Source: Stropharia rugosoannulata
Taxonomy: Eukaryota; Basidiomycota; Agaricomycetes; Agaricales; Strophariaceae
Direction of reading: 5' to 3'
DNA: 64,000 bases
NCBI GenBank assembly: GCA_028532985.1
Contig: JANCIK010000013.1
Coordinates: 1,922,001 to 1,986,000, forward strand
The position numbers and the translations under genes were made by a program. The first letter of the stretch is position 1. Each line of letters begins with the position of its first letter. This document shows positions 47,539-58,652 of the stretch, one piece after another. The notes beneath the pieces were generated by a model. That model was given only the letters and a program-made list of their open reading frames with translations. It did not search any database and was not told the origin of the DNA.

Positions 47539-48630
47539 CAATCATAAAAAGTGTGTACATGCTACTATACCAGCCGCCCAAGCTGGATTTGTACGGAGAA
47601 GTGATTTATGCCCAGGCAAAATTTGCATTGAAGTTGTTGCCATGTATATTTCGGGGACATTTAAAGTAACACTGCTGGAATCGATATCTGAACGCGCCGA
47701 CGGTACATTTACCCCTGGCTCGTGATATCATTCGGTGACCCGTCTGTCTCCTGCTCCCGATTTGCTATGCCATCGAGACCCAATAATGCCACTGACACTG
47801 GGCGCTGGCCTGCGCTGGCGGTGCCCGTCGCGTGTCCGCAGCCGCAGCCGCTTCGTTTTTGCTCTTGCCTGCATTGACTGATAGTCCTGGTGTTAAGCAC
47901 TGCATTTGGATCACAGAAGCAGTTTATATCCGTCCTGCTTTAGCTACATATGTATATTACCCTACGCGATCGAAGTCGCACGGCCTTGGGCCAGTAATAT
48001 GTAGTTACGAGTAGGCTCTCTGGTTTACTGTAATGATAGTTGGACCGGGTCCCGACCGCTGCCCAAAATAGTACTCAGATTACCTCCTGCGTCCGTCAAC
48101 TGCGCAACTGAGTGGCGGTGGCTACCCTCAATGTACAAATGCAGTCTTTCCGGCCAAACCTCACATTCGAAGCACAAAGTAAGGCGGTCGTTCTGGAATT
48201 TACAAGATGGTTAAAAAATTCCAGCAGCCTCCTCGCTTCCTCAGCAGTTACAGGAAACTGCAAAGTATTATTCAAGCACCGGGCGCTAAGTCACTGCTAA
48301 CTCTTTCGGAAGCGCCGAAGCGTGCCGAGCGAGTCTGAGGTGATTCCAGGGCTCCCCAGGGTTCACCACGGAACTACAAGATAATTTGAATAGGACGTAA
48401 AAGTACAGACAAATTTGAAATATGTGAAGGTAAAGTAGTAAAAAGAGAGGGGCCCGAAGAGTCGTGTATACCACGCGCTTGCCGAACCTGAAAGCGATGC
48501 AGACAAGGCGTGGCGGTGTCAAGGTTCTACATAAATCACCTCTGTCCACCAGACCACCATTCATACGACCTGCCACCACCACCATAGGGCTGGTCCAACC
48601 CACCACTCACCACCAGCCGCAACCTTCAAC

Positions 48631-50944
48631 ATGGGCGCCTCGCAGAGCCATTCCCAGAGCCATTCGTCCTCGACCACTTTCTCGACGGTGGACAGACTGA
48701 AACGGTACTCCAAGACAGACATCAAGTCGCCGCTGAAAATGGCATTCGCGCGGACACATGGGGCGCAGCTGAGCAGTACGGGTGCAAGCGCGAGTGCAAG
48801 CGCGAGCGCAAGTCAGAAACAGGTCGAGGCAAGTAGAGTGAGGCAGGGACTTGTGGCTGTGCCTGACAGCCTTCTTTCTGCTCCCTCTCCCAGACTTTAA
48901 CCGCATCGTCCACAACACTCCAGCAATCACGCCCACCCACGCCCCCACCTGCACCCCCGACAATGCCTTCTACAGTTCCCTGCCAGGTGCGTCGTTCGCT
49001 GGCCGCGTGGCGATCCCGCTGATAGGAGCACCAGTACCGGACGGGCAAGACGCTGGGGAGCGGGACGTACGCGATCGTCAAGGAGGCGATCCACGTCGAG
49101 ACGGGCAAGTACTACGCCTGCAAGGTCATCAACAAGCGCCTCATGGAGGGCCGCGAGCACATGGCAGGTTACCCGCTTCTCCCCTGACCCCATGCTGACA
49201 GGAGCAGGTCCGCAACGAGATCGCCGTCCTCAAGCGCGTCTCCAGTGGCCACCGCAATATCGTCACCCTGCATGACTACTTTGAGGTGCGCACTTTGCGT
49301 CGACGAGCGCCCGTGTCTGACCGCCCGATCTAGACGGCGCACAACCTGTATCTCTGCTTTGACCTCTGCACGGGCGGCGAGCTGTTCGACCGCATCTGCG
49401 CCCGAGGGAACTACTACGAGGCGTGAGTTGCCCCTGTCTTGCTGTCCAATCCCTGGCCTGATCGCATCCGATCTCCCTGCCATTGCCACTGTCTTGCTAT
49501 CGCCATCGCACAACGTCCGGCAATCGTTATCGGCCATCGCACACCGCCGGCGCTACGCCCATATCCGCCGTGCTATCATTAACCTACAAAGCGACGCCCG
49601 CGCCCTGATTCGCACCATCTTCGTCGCCGTGAAATACATCCACGACTCGAACATCGTGCACCGCGACCTGAAGCCCGAGAACCTGCTCTTCCGCACGCCC
49701 GCAGAGGATGCGGACATCATGATCGCTGACTTTGGCTTGAGCAGAGTTATGGAGGAGGAGAAGCTGAATCAGTTGACGGAGATTTGCGGCACGCCTGGGG
49801 TGAGTGTTTACTTATTTTTCTGTTATGGTTGGGTGGATGAGCGTGACGGGCGCTAACTGGGCGTTCATAGTACATGGCACCAGAAATATTCAAGAAAAGT
49901 AGGTCTCTTTACTGTGCGCAAGGCCGCCTATGTCTCACCCGTTTTTGTCTACAGCCGGCCACGGCAAACCAGTCGACGTCTGGGCACTCGGTGTGATCAC
50001 CTATTTCCTCTTGGCTGGCTACACGCCATTCGACCGCGACTCCCAACAACAAGAGATGGAGGCGATTATCGCGGGTGACTACAAGTTTGAGCCGATCGAG
50101 TACTGGGCAAACGTCTCGGACACCGCAAAGGATTTTGTTAAAACTTGTTTGACGGTGGACCCTTTGAAGAGGCCGACGGCGAGTGAGGCGCTGGACCACA
50201 AGGTGCGCAGAGTCTTTTTTGGGCGAGACTGTGGGTTGAGGGGCTGACCGATGATATTGTAGTGGCTCGCAGACGAGAAGCCGCACTTCGTGCCCGACCC
50301 TACTGGAGAACCTGCCGATCTCCTGCCCAATGTCAAAAAGGCGTTCAATGCCAAGCAGCTCTGTGCGTTTCGTTTCTCAATTTCTGTCGGTGGATCACAA
50401 CTGACCCAAGGCCCTCTCTTCCAATACTCACTTGATACATCGATTGTATGCGCTCAAACATTCGATCCACCCACGTCGTGCCGTAACCGTCGCTTTCGAT
50501 GCATATCATCACGCCATAAACGCACGTTCGCGCTTCATCTGCTCGCACGCACACCATCATTACGTACACTCGCGCTCGTACACTGCAAATACGTACGCGC
50601 ACGCATATAATCGCGCATATACATGCGCATATATCAACCCACAAACCAAATGACCTTATCAAATAACCCTGCATTTTGACAATTAACAGGGCGCAAAGCG
50701 ACCTCGACGATCAAAGCGGTCAACCGCATGGCGATCCTCGCACACGCGGAGCAGTCCGCGTCCGCGCGCATGCGCGAGGAGGTCAACAAGTACAAGGAAG
50801 AGTCTGAAAAGGTGCGTGTGCATTATCTTGTGTGCTCTGTCACTGACCCGCCCTTGACAGGAAAATCTCGAGAATGCAGACGTTACGTACACCGTCGAGC
50901 ATAGCGTGCCAAAGACACCCGTCAGCGCGACTGCGCAGGCGTAG
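48631..50944 (+). CDS. CaMK-I type Ca2+/calmodulin-dependent protein kinase
   Basis: A cytosolic Ser/Thr kinase. The N-terminus (MGASQSHSQS) could be N-myristoylated at Gly2, and is followed by a Ser/Ala- and Pro-rich linker. Kinase motifs: glycine loop TGKTLGSGTYAIVKEA, ATP Lys in YYACKVINKRLM, HRDLKPENLLF, DFGLSRVMEEEK, activation loop ICGTPGYMAPEIF with the Thr that CaMKK phosphorylates, and VDVWALGVITYFLLAGYTPF. After subdomain XI come FNAKQLWRKATSTIKAVNRM, an autoinhibitory and calmodulin-binding type helix, and a short coiled tail. Exon 1 (48631-48828) ends at a GC donor (GAG then GCAAGT), so the first intron appears to be GC-AG. The TAG stop is at 50942-50944. Confidence 0.9.
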
Positions 50945-51729
50945 GCTTGCCTGGCCGATGGAAAGTCGAACGGCGTGGAATGATATGGTGATAATGCGAC
51001 CGTATGGAAGTTTTAGGTGTGGTGGCGGCGGTGGAATAATTTATGCGTCTGTGCAGACGCAGCGAAGGGTTATATTGTTCAAACATTTCTTGTTTTATGG
51101 GTGGTGGATGCGCAGGTATAGTTTGGCGCCGGTGGAATGGTTAGAGCCGATGAAAAACTTGACGAATAGCGGGCCCGTGAACGAACAGAAGGGGAGAGAA
51201 GAGAAGCGAAATGAAATAAGATTAATGAAATGGTCATCGACATCATCGACATCATCTCGGGATCAGAGTCTGGACTGGAATACGAGTAATTAATTACCTG
51301 CCTACCCCCCTTTAACCTGCTTACTTACCTGCAAACCAACTTCCTTCTTCCGCCTACCAGCACCTCCATGCGCAGAATGTTCATAATTAATATTTTCATG
51401 CATGTACACGCTTTATTACTTACCATGCTTACCTCTAAATCTATATCTGCTTCGTTGGCTAGTCAAAGCCAACGTAACTGCTCTTTATTTTGAGGTTGGC
51501 ACGGGTACCAGCTGAAGTACTGATGATTCAGAGCAAGATCGGAACACTGCAGACCGTGCGCTTGGTGTCGCACAAATTTCTATGATATTTTTGAAGAGAT
51601 CATATCATCACTAGAACGGATCCAGTACAGACCAGTTATATGTATTCCAAGGTTAACTTCATATAAATAGGTACGATTTTTTGTATACCTGCGATAAAGC
51701 ACAGGCCGATGGCAAATGCGACCATCAAA
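50945..51729. other. Intergenic, convergent 3' ends
   Basis: Between the CaM-kinase stop and the P450 B stop. Holds both 3' UTRs and a pyrimidine-rich stretch with repeated TTACCTGC words (about 51292-51335). No gene is supported. Confidence 0.45.
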
Positions 51730-53833
51730 TTAGTAATCTATCAGGCGTATGGCGTCCGCAGATCTAGGCGACACCAAACACTCAAATGCTTTTGGTAGAC
51801 TAAATATTTGTCAGTACAGTGCTGCACGGTAGAATTGAATATCGACGCACCTCACAGTCCCAGGAAGTTGCTCATAGACTGGTTTCAGTGGGACGCCGTC
51901 TTTCATGGGCGGGTGGATATCGAACGCTGCCAGTATTCGTACAATAGCGATATATATTGTGTCTTCCGCTAAGATTTGGCCTGCTCGGATGTATAGGCTT
52001 CTATGATATGAAAACCCTGAAGTACTTTCCACTTACCAGGGCAGATTCTAAATAGCGGATCATATGAAAAAACCTGTCAGTTACTTCAAAAGAAATGTCC
52101 GGCTGTGCGCATTCACCTTCTTCCAAATCCAAATGCGTAATCTCTTGGATCTTGTTGTGGATTAGGCCCTAAGTACCGCTCTGGCTTGAATTCTTCTGGG
52201 TCCGGGTACACTTCGGGATTCTTTGCCATCCACCTTTACAAAATGAATGAGTGCAATACGCGTGTTACATAAACAAGATTTTGACCATATATTAAAGATG
52301 ATGATAGTGTCTTTCGGGATATGATATCCTTTATGAATGCTATCCTCGAGAGAATGGTGAGGAAAACCTGTCAAGTTGGTAGTAAATCATAAGTCATCCT
52401 ATTTCAGCCCTCTGGGTAGATGTTAATAGAATTTTACAGCGTACCCGTAGGAGAGACGACGTGCCACCGGATCACCTCCTTGAGTACGGCATGGACATAC
52501 GGGAGTTTCTCACGGTCAGTGAAGTCAGGGAGCCGCGTCTTGTCTACGACGGAGTCTATCTCCTGCTGGGCCTTTCTCATGACATCCGGATTCAAAGCCA
52601 TAGCCAGGAGGAACGCATTCAGAGTAGCTACACTCTACATGGAGAGTTGACACTATGAGTGCATTTAAAATTTCTAGGTTATCAAACTCACGCTTTCTGA
52701 TCCAGCCAGATAGAGCGAGGTAGCCGCCCATTTGATATCTGATTCTTGATCCTCTGTCACTCCCGGTTCTTCAAGGAGGCCGGATGTGAATGAAGGCTCC
52801 GCGGTACCTGCTGCCTAAAAAATAAAGATCTAAACCGGCCCTTAGCACAATCCTAAGCTCACCATTTGCTCCTTAACATAGAAAAACGGCTCATTTGCCG
52901 TCGCGTCACATAGCTCCCGCCACTTTGCCGCGGTTTTATGGAAGCTTGCACCAGGCACCCATGCAGGAACGCGTCTAACTGTATAACACAGTGATAAATA
53001 TACACGAACTTTGGGAGGGTATCAAGCAGAACGTCACTCACGCGCAGGGATGAGGTTAACCAGAAACCGGCCGGGTGCAGTTGACTGCGCAAAGCTCGCA
53101 GTGGCCATATCTGCACGAATAATATAAGGGTCATCTTCCTTTTCGACCTGGTATCCGTACGCAATCTTCAGGATGATTGCACCAACCATCCTTGTTCCAA
53201 TCACATCAGGCTTCGGGACATAAACACTAGAAAAATAACCAAGGTTGCTCACTTTCTAACAAGCGCCGGGGCCTCACTTGGGCGGCGTATCAGTTCTCCG
53301 AGGAGCGCCTCGCTCTGTCTTTCTTGAATTGCGAAAAACTTGCTTGCCGTCACAGCTGTTCCAAGGGCGTGATGGAAGTACTTCCTTGCTGCGCGCAAAT
53401 TGTCGCCGTATCTTATCAACACAAGCGACCTGTTCCACCCGACGAGCTCGCCGCCCATCTGCATGACCGGACGATCGTTGTACACCTTGCCGCTTTTTGC
53501 TAACATCTCCTGTGCAGCGGCGAAGCTGTTCAGGACAACAAGCGGTTGGCCGCAGATGGATATGGAGACAATGTCGCCTGTATGTCAGACTATGAACAGT
53601 ATTCTTATTATTTTGCTAGGCATCGAAAGATACATACCGTATTTCTTGCCCCATGCAGCGAACGTCTCCCATTCGTGCGACGAAGGCATATCGAGCAGGT
53701 TCCCTATGACGGGCAGCTTGGGCGGGCCTGGGGGGAGTGGGTTTGCTTTTCTTTTGTTAAGCAGTCTTGTAAGGATAAGTGCGACGACTGCATAAAGTGC
53801 CAGGTGAAAAGAATTTATCGAGCTTGGAAACAT
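51730..53833 (-). CDS. Cytochrome P450, copy B
   Basis: Complete-looking P450 in about ten short exons. N-terminal anchor MFPSSINSFHLALYAVVALI, hinge [55 protein letters not shown]-helix AATSLYLAGSES, K-helix ExxR in VLKEVIRWHVVSPTGT, WMAKNPEVYPDPEEFKPERY and haem loop FGFGRRICPGQILAED. The haem-ligand Cys is in an 11-nt exon (52037-52047). The end reads FECLVSPRSADAIRLIDY. The exon pattern and many words match copy A at 33394, so the two arose by duplication. A TATA box lies about 44 nt before the ATG. Substrate unknown; no oxidoreductase cluster surrounds it. Confidence 0.9.
52037..52047 (-). other. 11-nt microexon with haem-ligand Cys (P450 B)
   Basis: Minus strand: TTTAG, AATCTGCCCTG, GTAAGTGG. 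It supplies Arg(end)-Ile-Cys-Pro-Gly(start), at the same place and phase as in copy A. Confidence 0.8.
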
Positions 53834-53876
53834 GGTAGTGTTTGACTATAGAGATTGCAGTCTGCTCGTGCTTTTA

Positions 53877-53883
53877 TTTTATA
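53877..53883 (-). promoter_or_regulatory. TATA box of P450 B
   Basis: TATAAAA on the minus strand, about 44 nt before ATG 53833. Confidence 0.55.
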
Positions 53884-55462
53884 CTACTCTCCTATATACA
53901 GTCATGTCAACTCCAAATATATTCGCACCCATGCAAGAGCAGCTTGACGTGCCTTCTGCTGGTGGATTTTCAATACTGAGTACCACTCAATGAGCAGCGT
54001 ACTGTGATACAAGAGCACTACCACTCCCTGTCCGACGTTGCAGTGATCATTACGCCAATTTCATGCATTCGAAATGCACGGAGCGGTGTAGAGCCATAAA
54101 TGCATATCTTCTCCAGGTACCTGGGGACCCATGATGCATGAAGGTCACATCCAATGGCACAGTGACTGGCTACTGCCCGCATGGGCGACGATTCTAATTT
54201 CGGCTCTCCATGATGTGCCTGCATGCCACTGCTCGTTAGCAGAAGTACTATACATGCTACATGAAAATCGTTTGCATGATGCCGACCTCATGTAAAATCT
54301 CGTTCTTTATTTGCTCATATAAGCAATCCTTGATATATCATGGGTAGCGCCGCATCTGCTTGATCCTGGCTCATTGAGCAGAGCTGCCGTCGCGGGAGCA
54401 AGATATAGCTCGGGCCACATTCAACTTCTTATAATAAAAACTAACCCTCGGAGAGCTACTACAAGTAAGGGAAATTTTGCTCAGCGGTGTGACTTTATTC
54501 TCGCTGAATATGAAGCGCTGATCAGGAAAAGATGTATTTATAAGTTTCCGAGTTGATCCCAAGTTGATCCAGGAGTTGTGGCCAAGTTATGTAAGCCGAA
54601 ATTAAGCGCCCACGAGCTTCCACGATCTCTTCAGGATCTCAAGTTCCTTTTGTTTAAATACATAGGACTGTATGTTAATTTAGTGAGTGAATAGCTCCTC
54701 ATTTATTGTCCGAATATGTCGCCAATTAGAATGAATGGCCCAGTGAGTGTATTGCAAAACTAAATATGTCAGTGATCTAATACGATTTGGTACATTCCTC
54801 ACGTTCATAAGCACAATAGAAACTCATAATAGCGGATTATCCTCTTTAAGAAAATTGATTTTGAACAACAAGAACAATGATCCCTCGTGCGCAGTAGTCT
54901 ATATTGGAAGCAATAAAAAACAAAAGACCACGGGGTCTGGTCTTCGGTCGAACGGTGCGCTCGGTTTCGCACATGGTTGCATTTCTTGAACGCGCGTCTC
55001 AGCATACGCAACCGGGCCCTCTGAATAAAAATCCGTCGGTCAGACTGTTACGACAGACTATTACGATGACATAGTTGTGGTTCAGTATCTCCTGGATAAC
55101 GTGGACAACGTATTATGACGTTAATCCGTACTCATACAGGAGATCTACGCTATTACACAGACGCCTGGGCCATAGTATGATATTGTTTCCGGCCAATGTA
55201 TTGAAGCAAATTCTCTGTAGAACTGTACCATTTGAGCAATTCCTTTTAAATCTATTGTTGATGTTCCTGGAAAGGCCTTAACACGATCGTAACCTGGTCA
55301 TCGGGAATGGAGGGCCAGGACGACGCGTCCCGGGACCGAACGCGCATGTATGTATGTAGCCCTGTTTGAGTATCCGCGAAACATTTCTCTGGTCCTTGCG
55401 CACATTCCAGGAAGACCAGCCCATAAACAGTGTTTACAAAAGGGCCGCCTTGGTGGGCAGGG

Positions 55463-55469
55463 TATAAAA
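55463..55469 (+). promoter_or_regulatory. TATA box of the pheromone-like gene
   Basis: TATAAAA within GGTATAAAAGG, 80 nt before ATG 55549. It is followed by a C-rich leader with few G, as seen before highly expressed fungal genes. Confidence 0.65.
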
Positions 55470-55548
55470 GGAACGACGACGACGTTCGCACATCCGCCAG
55501 CCTCTTACTTGCACTTGCACCAAGTCGCTTACACGCCCCCAAGCACAA

Positions 55549-55719
55549 ATGGACTCCTTCATCACGTTCCCACCTGAAATTGTCCTCGACCCGCCCACCA
55601 ACGCCGAGAACAGCGGCTCGGGCTCGAATACGTACTGTGTTGTCTCACAGTCCGTGCCGATCCCCGTTAACGAGGAGACCTCCGGCTCGGGCTCGAACGT
55701 CTATTGCGTCGTCGCCTGA
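55549..55719 (+). CDS. Mating-pheromone-precursor-like protein with CaaX end
   Basis: An intronless 56-codon ORF. It starts MDSFITFPPEIVL and ends NVYCVVA, a CaaX box (Cys53-Val-Val-Ala) that would direct farnesylation, AAX removal and carboxymethylation, as in basidiomycete B-mating-type pheromones. The length (about 50-60 residues) and the Met-Asp-Ser/Phe start are typical. The protein holds two copies of a module of about 15 residues: E-N-S-GSGSN-T-Y-C-V-V-S (residues 20-33) and E-T-S-GSGSN-V-Y-C-V-V-A (43-56). The first copy is internal, and its CVVS imitates a CaaX box. Acidic residue pairs before each module (AEN, EET) are in the place where precursors are cut. A good TATA box is present. 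No Ste3-type receptor is in the window. It could be a non-mating CaaX peptide. Confidence 0.7.
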   Translation: MDSFITFPPEIVLDPPTNAENSGSGSNTYCVVSQSVPIPVNEETSGSGSNVYCVVA

Positions 55720-57571
55720 GCGTGCGCTGTGATGAGAGCGAGATGCTCGGCAGGCGCACCAATTCCACCCACTTCGTATGTGTTGTTTGTCTGGCCACTC
55801 TGTTTGCTCCACTCACTTCTTCGCTCTCGCGCAGTAAATCAGCAATATCAGGATATGCCGCCTCGAATTCTGGGAGCTAGCCCTGGAGAAGCGTCGTATT
55901 GTATTTGATATATCACTACTTTCTGCAAAACTTGTGTATTATTATTCATTTTGGGATTGGGCGTTTGTAGAGCGAAGAGCACCCGTCTGTTATTTCGACT
56001 TTCTTCGGATGGGTGCATGTATTTTATCGGAATAAATTGTTGAATTTTGGGTTTATTATTCGCATCATTACTACATGTGAGAGCTGCTGCCTGTTGCTGC
56101 ACGTCGAGAGACGTCGAATAGGGTCGGTCACTTTCCAAGAATACGCGTGTGAGTACTTGGACTCCGCCAAGAGGCGGTTGCATTGGTCCAGAGTGGTCCA
56201 AGCTTGGTCCAAGCCGTACAATACTTACACTATTGGTGAACATTGCTACGGTACACGATGGTGCCTGGCCTGATGGGTCAACATGTTTGTTGTACATATG
56301 TACAGCTCAAAAGGTTCGGTCTATGAGAACAAGGATGTGGACTGCGGTACTTGACCGTCGACGCTTGAAAAACACCCACGAATACGGTTATTTTCGTACA
56401 CCTTTTGACGAAACACAACCTGCATCGCTTATCACGTAAATAGCGGTACTGTGCGTATGTATAAGTACAATACATTGCTCCCCCATTTGTGCAACGCGCA
56501 CATGTTAACGGCTTAAATCTTAATTAGGCGCTCGGGGTTAGCGAGCGTCCAATCAGTGCAGCCGACATGTGGTGCTTAGGTGCTGTACAGTACAGTTTGC
56601 GGTGGCCCTCAGGTAGTCAGGAGGACATGCAGTGCGTACTAACGTACGAAGCATCCCTTTTGGAAGGCCGAAGCAACGATACCCGCAGCCCGAGGACGGG
56701 GATGCTACTTTAAACTCACTACACACCGCGGGGTCGGGCCGGCACACACACCCCTTGAGCAAGGGAAGATCGTCCAAATAAGTAATCTATTCAGAGCGAG
56801 CAGCACCTTATCCCGTGGACAGCCATAAACATACGCTGTATCCGACCTTCCTCCGCGGCAGCGTGCCGTGCCATATGTGTTTCGCAGCCGCCGCGCGAAT
56901 GTGCGATGGAGAAGCGAGGTTCGAGTGATTGTAGGTCGCGGTTGGCTGGTATTGATAGATGGAAGGACGGGGACGGCGTGATCTAGTCCCAGAGTGGTTC
57001 TGATGTGCAATGTATCGCCGAAGTAGTCTCTTTAAAGCGTGTATATTTTTAGAAACCGAATAGAGACATGGGCCTTGTTGGTGAGGTTGATAGATTTGTG
57101 GCTCCTTCTGGGCACTGTTAGTTGGTGGCGAGCCGCAGATAGCTTGGGTCAAGCCTAGGTGAGATAAGTGCGATAAGCCGAATTGAAGTAGCGTGTAGTC
57201 TGCGCAGAGATAAGCTTACTCATGCTCTTTATGACGCACGTTCCTAGATCCAGCGCAACCAAGGGGCCTGAAGAAAGTAGTCATTAACATGCAATGTGGA
57301 TGCAGATTAGTTTTGGTAATGATATGAACACGTCCGTAAGGGACTGTAACTATAAAGAATACATGTCGTGTTATCGGCGAAGAGTGGGATGTACAAGATG
57401 AACAGATGCTGCATGCGGCGGCCGGTGGTAGTAGAGGTCGCGTATAATGATGAGATGAGAACTAAACAAAAAAAAAAAAATCCAAGATGATGATGGGTAG
57501 AGATCTGGCGGTACGAAAATGCATAGGGGATGATGATGGACAAGGCGGGGCAGGGGAGAGGGGAAGGAGGT
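55720..57571. other. Intergenic
   Basis: 1.85 kb between the pheromone-like gene and the CCC1 stop. Contains a 13-nt poly-A run at about 57468-57480 close to the CCC1 3' end. Short open frames only; none carries a family motif. Confidence 0.45.
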
Positions 57572-58609
57572 TTATTCAGAGCCGCCTTCCAGCGCCCTGA
57601 CGATGCCGAATGCTGCTGCTGCTGCGATGCCACCGACCATGAGGGTGGTAATGGCGCCCCAGACGTAGTCGGCGGGCTTCTGCGCCGCACCGGTGACCCG
57701 TGCTTTGACGGCACCAAAAATAAGCAGTACGATCCCGGTGATGACTGACGAGTAGATAAGAGCCAGGTGGGCCTTGGGTATGAAGAAGTAGGGCACGAGG
57801 GGGATGATTCCGCCGAGCAGGTAGCCCATGCCGATGGTAAACGCGGAGATGTACATGCGCTTGTCGGGGACTTCCTCCAAGCCCTGGCCGAATTTGAGGA
57901 GGAATGCGGTCAGGCCGACGTCTTTACTCCAGCGCAGACCGGGTGTCTCTTCATAGGTGATGAGCTGCCCGGTTTGAGGGGTTGCGCCTCGGGTCTCCTC
58001 TTCGACCTCGCGCAGTGAGTCTGCGACGGCGCGGCATGTCTTTTCGTCGACGCCTACGGGGCCGAGGATTTCAGCGACCTCGCGCTCCATCTCGCCCGCA
58101 CAGCTGTGGAGCACGCGCTGGTAGGTGTGATGCTGGAGGTAGCGGTAGTGGTCGCGCTCGGACTGCGAGGCGAGGAAGCCACCAATGCCCATGGAGATGG
58201 CGCCGGCGAAGAGCTCGGCGATTCCGCCCAGCACTACGATTTTCGACTCGCCGAGTGAGGAGAGCCCTGCGGCGAGGGCGAAGGGTACTGTCAGTCCGTC
58301 AGAGAGCCCGATGACGCTGTGTGGGGTTTAGTAAGATATGGAGTAACAGAATAGCTAGGCTACGTACACATCGCGGACGACGTCGGGGTCGATGAGCGTC
58401 CGTTCCTTGGGGATGAGCTCCTTGCAGCAAATCCCGTCCGCACGGGCGTTCCGTGCACATTTGGCGGCGGGTGGAGCATCGACGCCGGGGACGGCGCTGT
58501 CGATGGGCCAGACGGGGGGCTTTTTCGACTTGGCGGGGGTATCCTGTCTGTGGGGGAGGAGGACGGCGGTGGGGGTGGAGGAGACGGAGGAGACGGAGGA
58601 GGTGGACAT
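57572..58609 (-). CDS. CCC1/VIT1 family vacuolar iron or manganese transporter
   Basis: Two exons (58609-58368, 58316-57572) give 328 residues. CCC1 moves Fe2+ or Mn2+ into the vacuole. The N-terminal 90 residues are hydrophilic and Ser/Pro-rich. The membrane core begins DVVIGLSDGLTVPFALAAGL (the family's first helix with its Asp), then LGGIAELFAGAISMGIGGFL ASQSERDHY with the Glu metal residue, a soluble helical section with REVAEILGPVGVDEKTCRAV, then SAFTIGMGYLLGGIIPLVPY and two more helices up to AAFGIVRALEGGSE. I chose ATG 58609 because a TATA-like box (58644-58652) sits on top of the upstream in-frame ATG 58654. A CCAAT word (58685-58693) lies further upstream. Confidence 0.92.
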
Positions 58610-58643
58610 GGTAGCGCAGGTGTTGTGTTCATTCATTTTCCGC

Positions 58644-58652
58644 CTTTTATCC
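58644..58652 (-). promoter_or_regulatory. TATA-like box of the CCC1 gene
   Basis: GGATAAAAG on the minus strand, about 40 nt before ATG 58609. A CCAATCAG word at 58685-58693 lies behind it. Confidence 0.45.

Larger units (their letters stand above)
46300..48630. other. Intergenic with a 38-nt direct repeat
   Basis: 2.3 kb between the divergent starts of HMG-CoA lyase and the CaM-kinase gene. Mostly AT-rich. It holds the exact direct repeat listed at 46972 and 47501. Open frames here are short and lack motifs. The segment next to 48631 is a C/A-rich leader (CACCACCACCATAGGG near 48573). Confidence 0.45.
53834..55548. other. Divergent intergenic region, P450 B / pheromone-like gene
   Basis: 1.7 kb holding the P450 B promoter (TATA at 53877-53883) on one side and the pheromone-like gene promoter (TATA at 55463-55469) on the other. 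The middle shows no supported gene, and no seven-helix pheromone receptor is present here. Confidence 0.5.

Noticed and set aside
24807..53833. Segmental duplication carrying both the family M and the P450 pair
   Set aside because: The pairs have similar spacing (about 18 kb), but the genes between them are unrelated and orientations differ for family M.
53834..57571. A mating-type B locus
   Set aside because: The pheromone-like ORF is present but no seven-helix Ste3-type receptor was found on either strand nearby.
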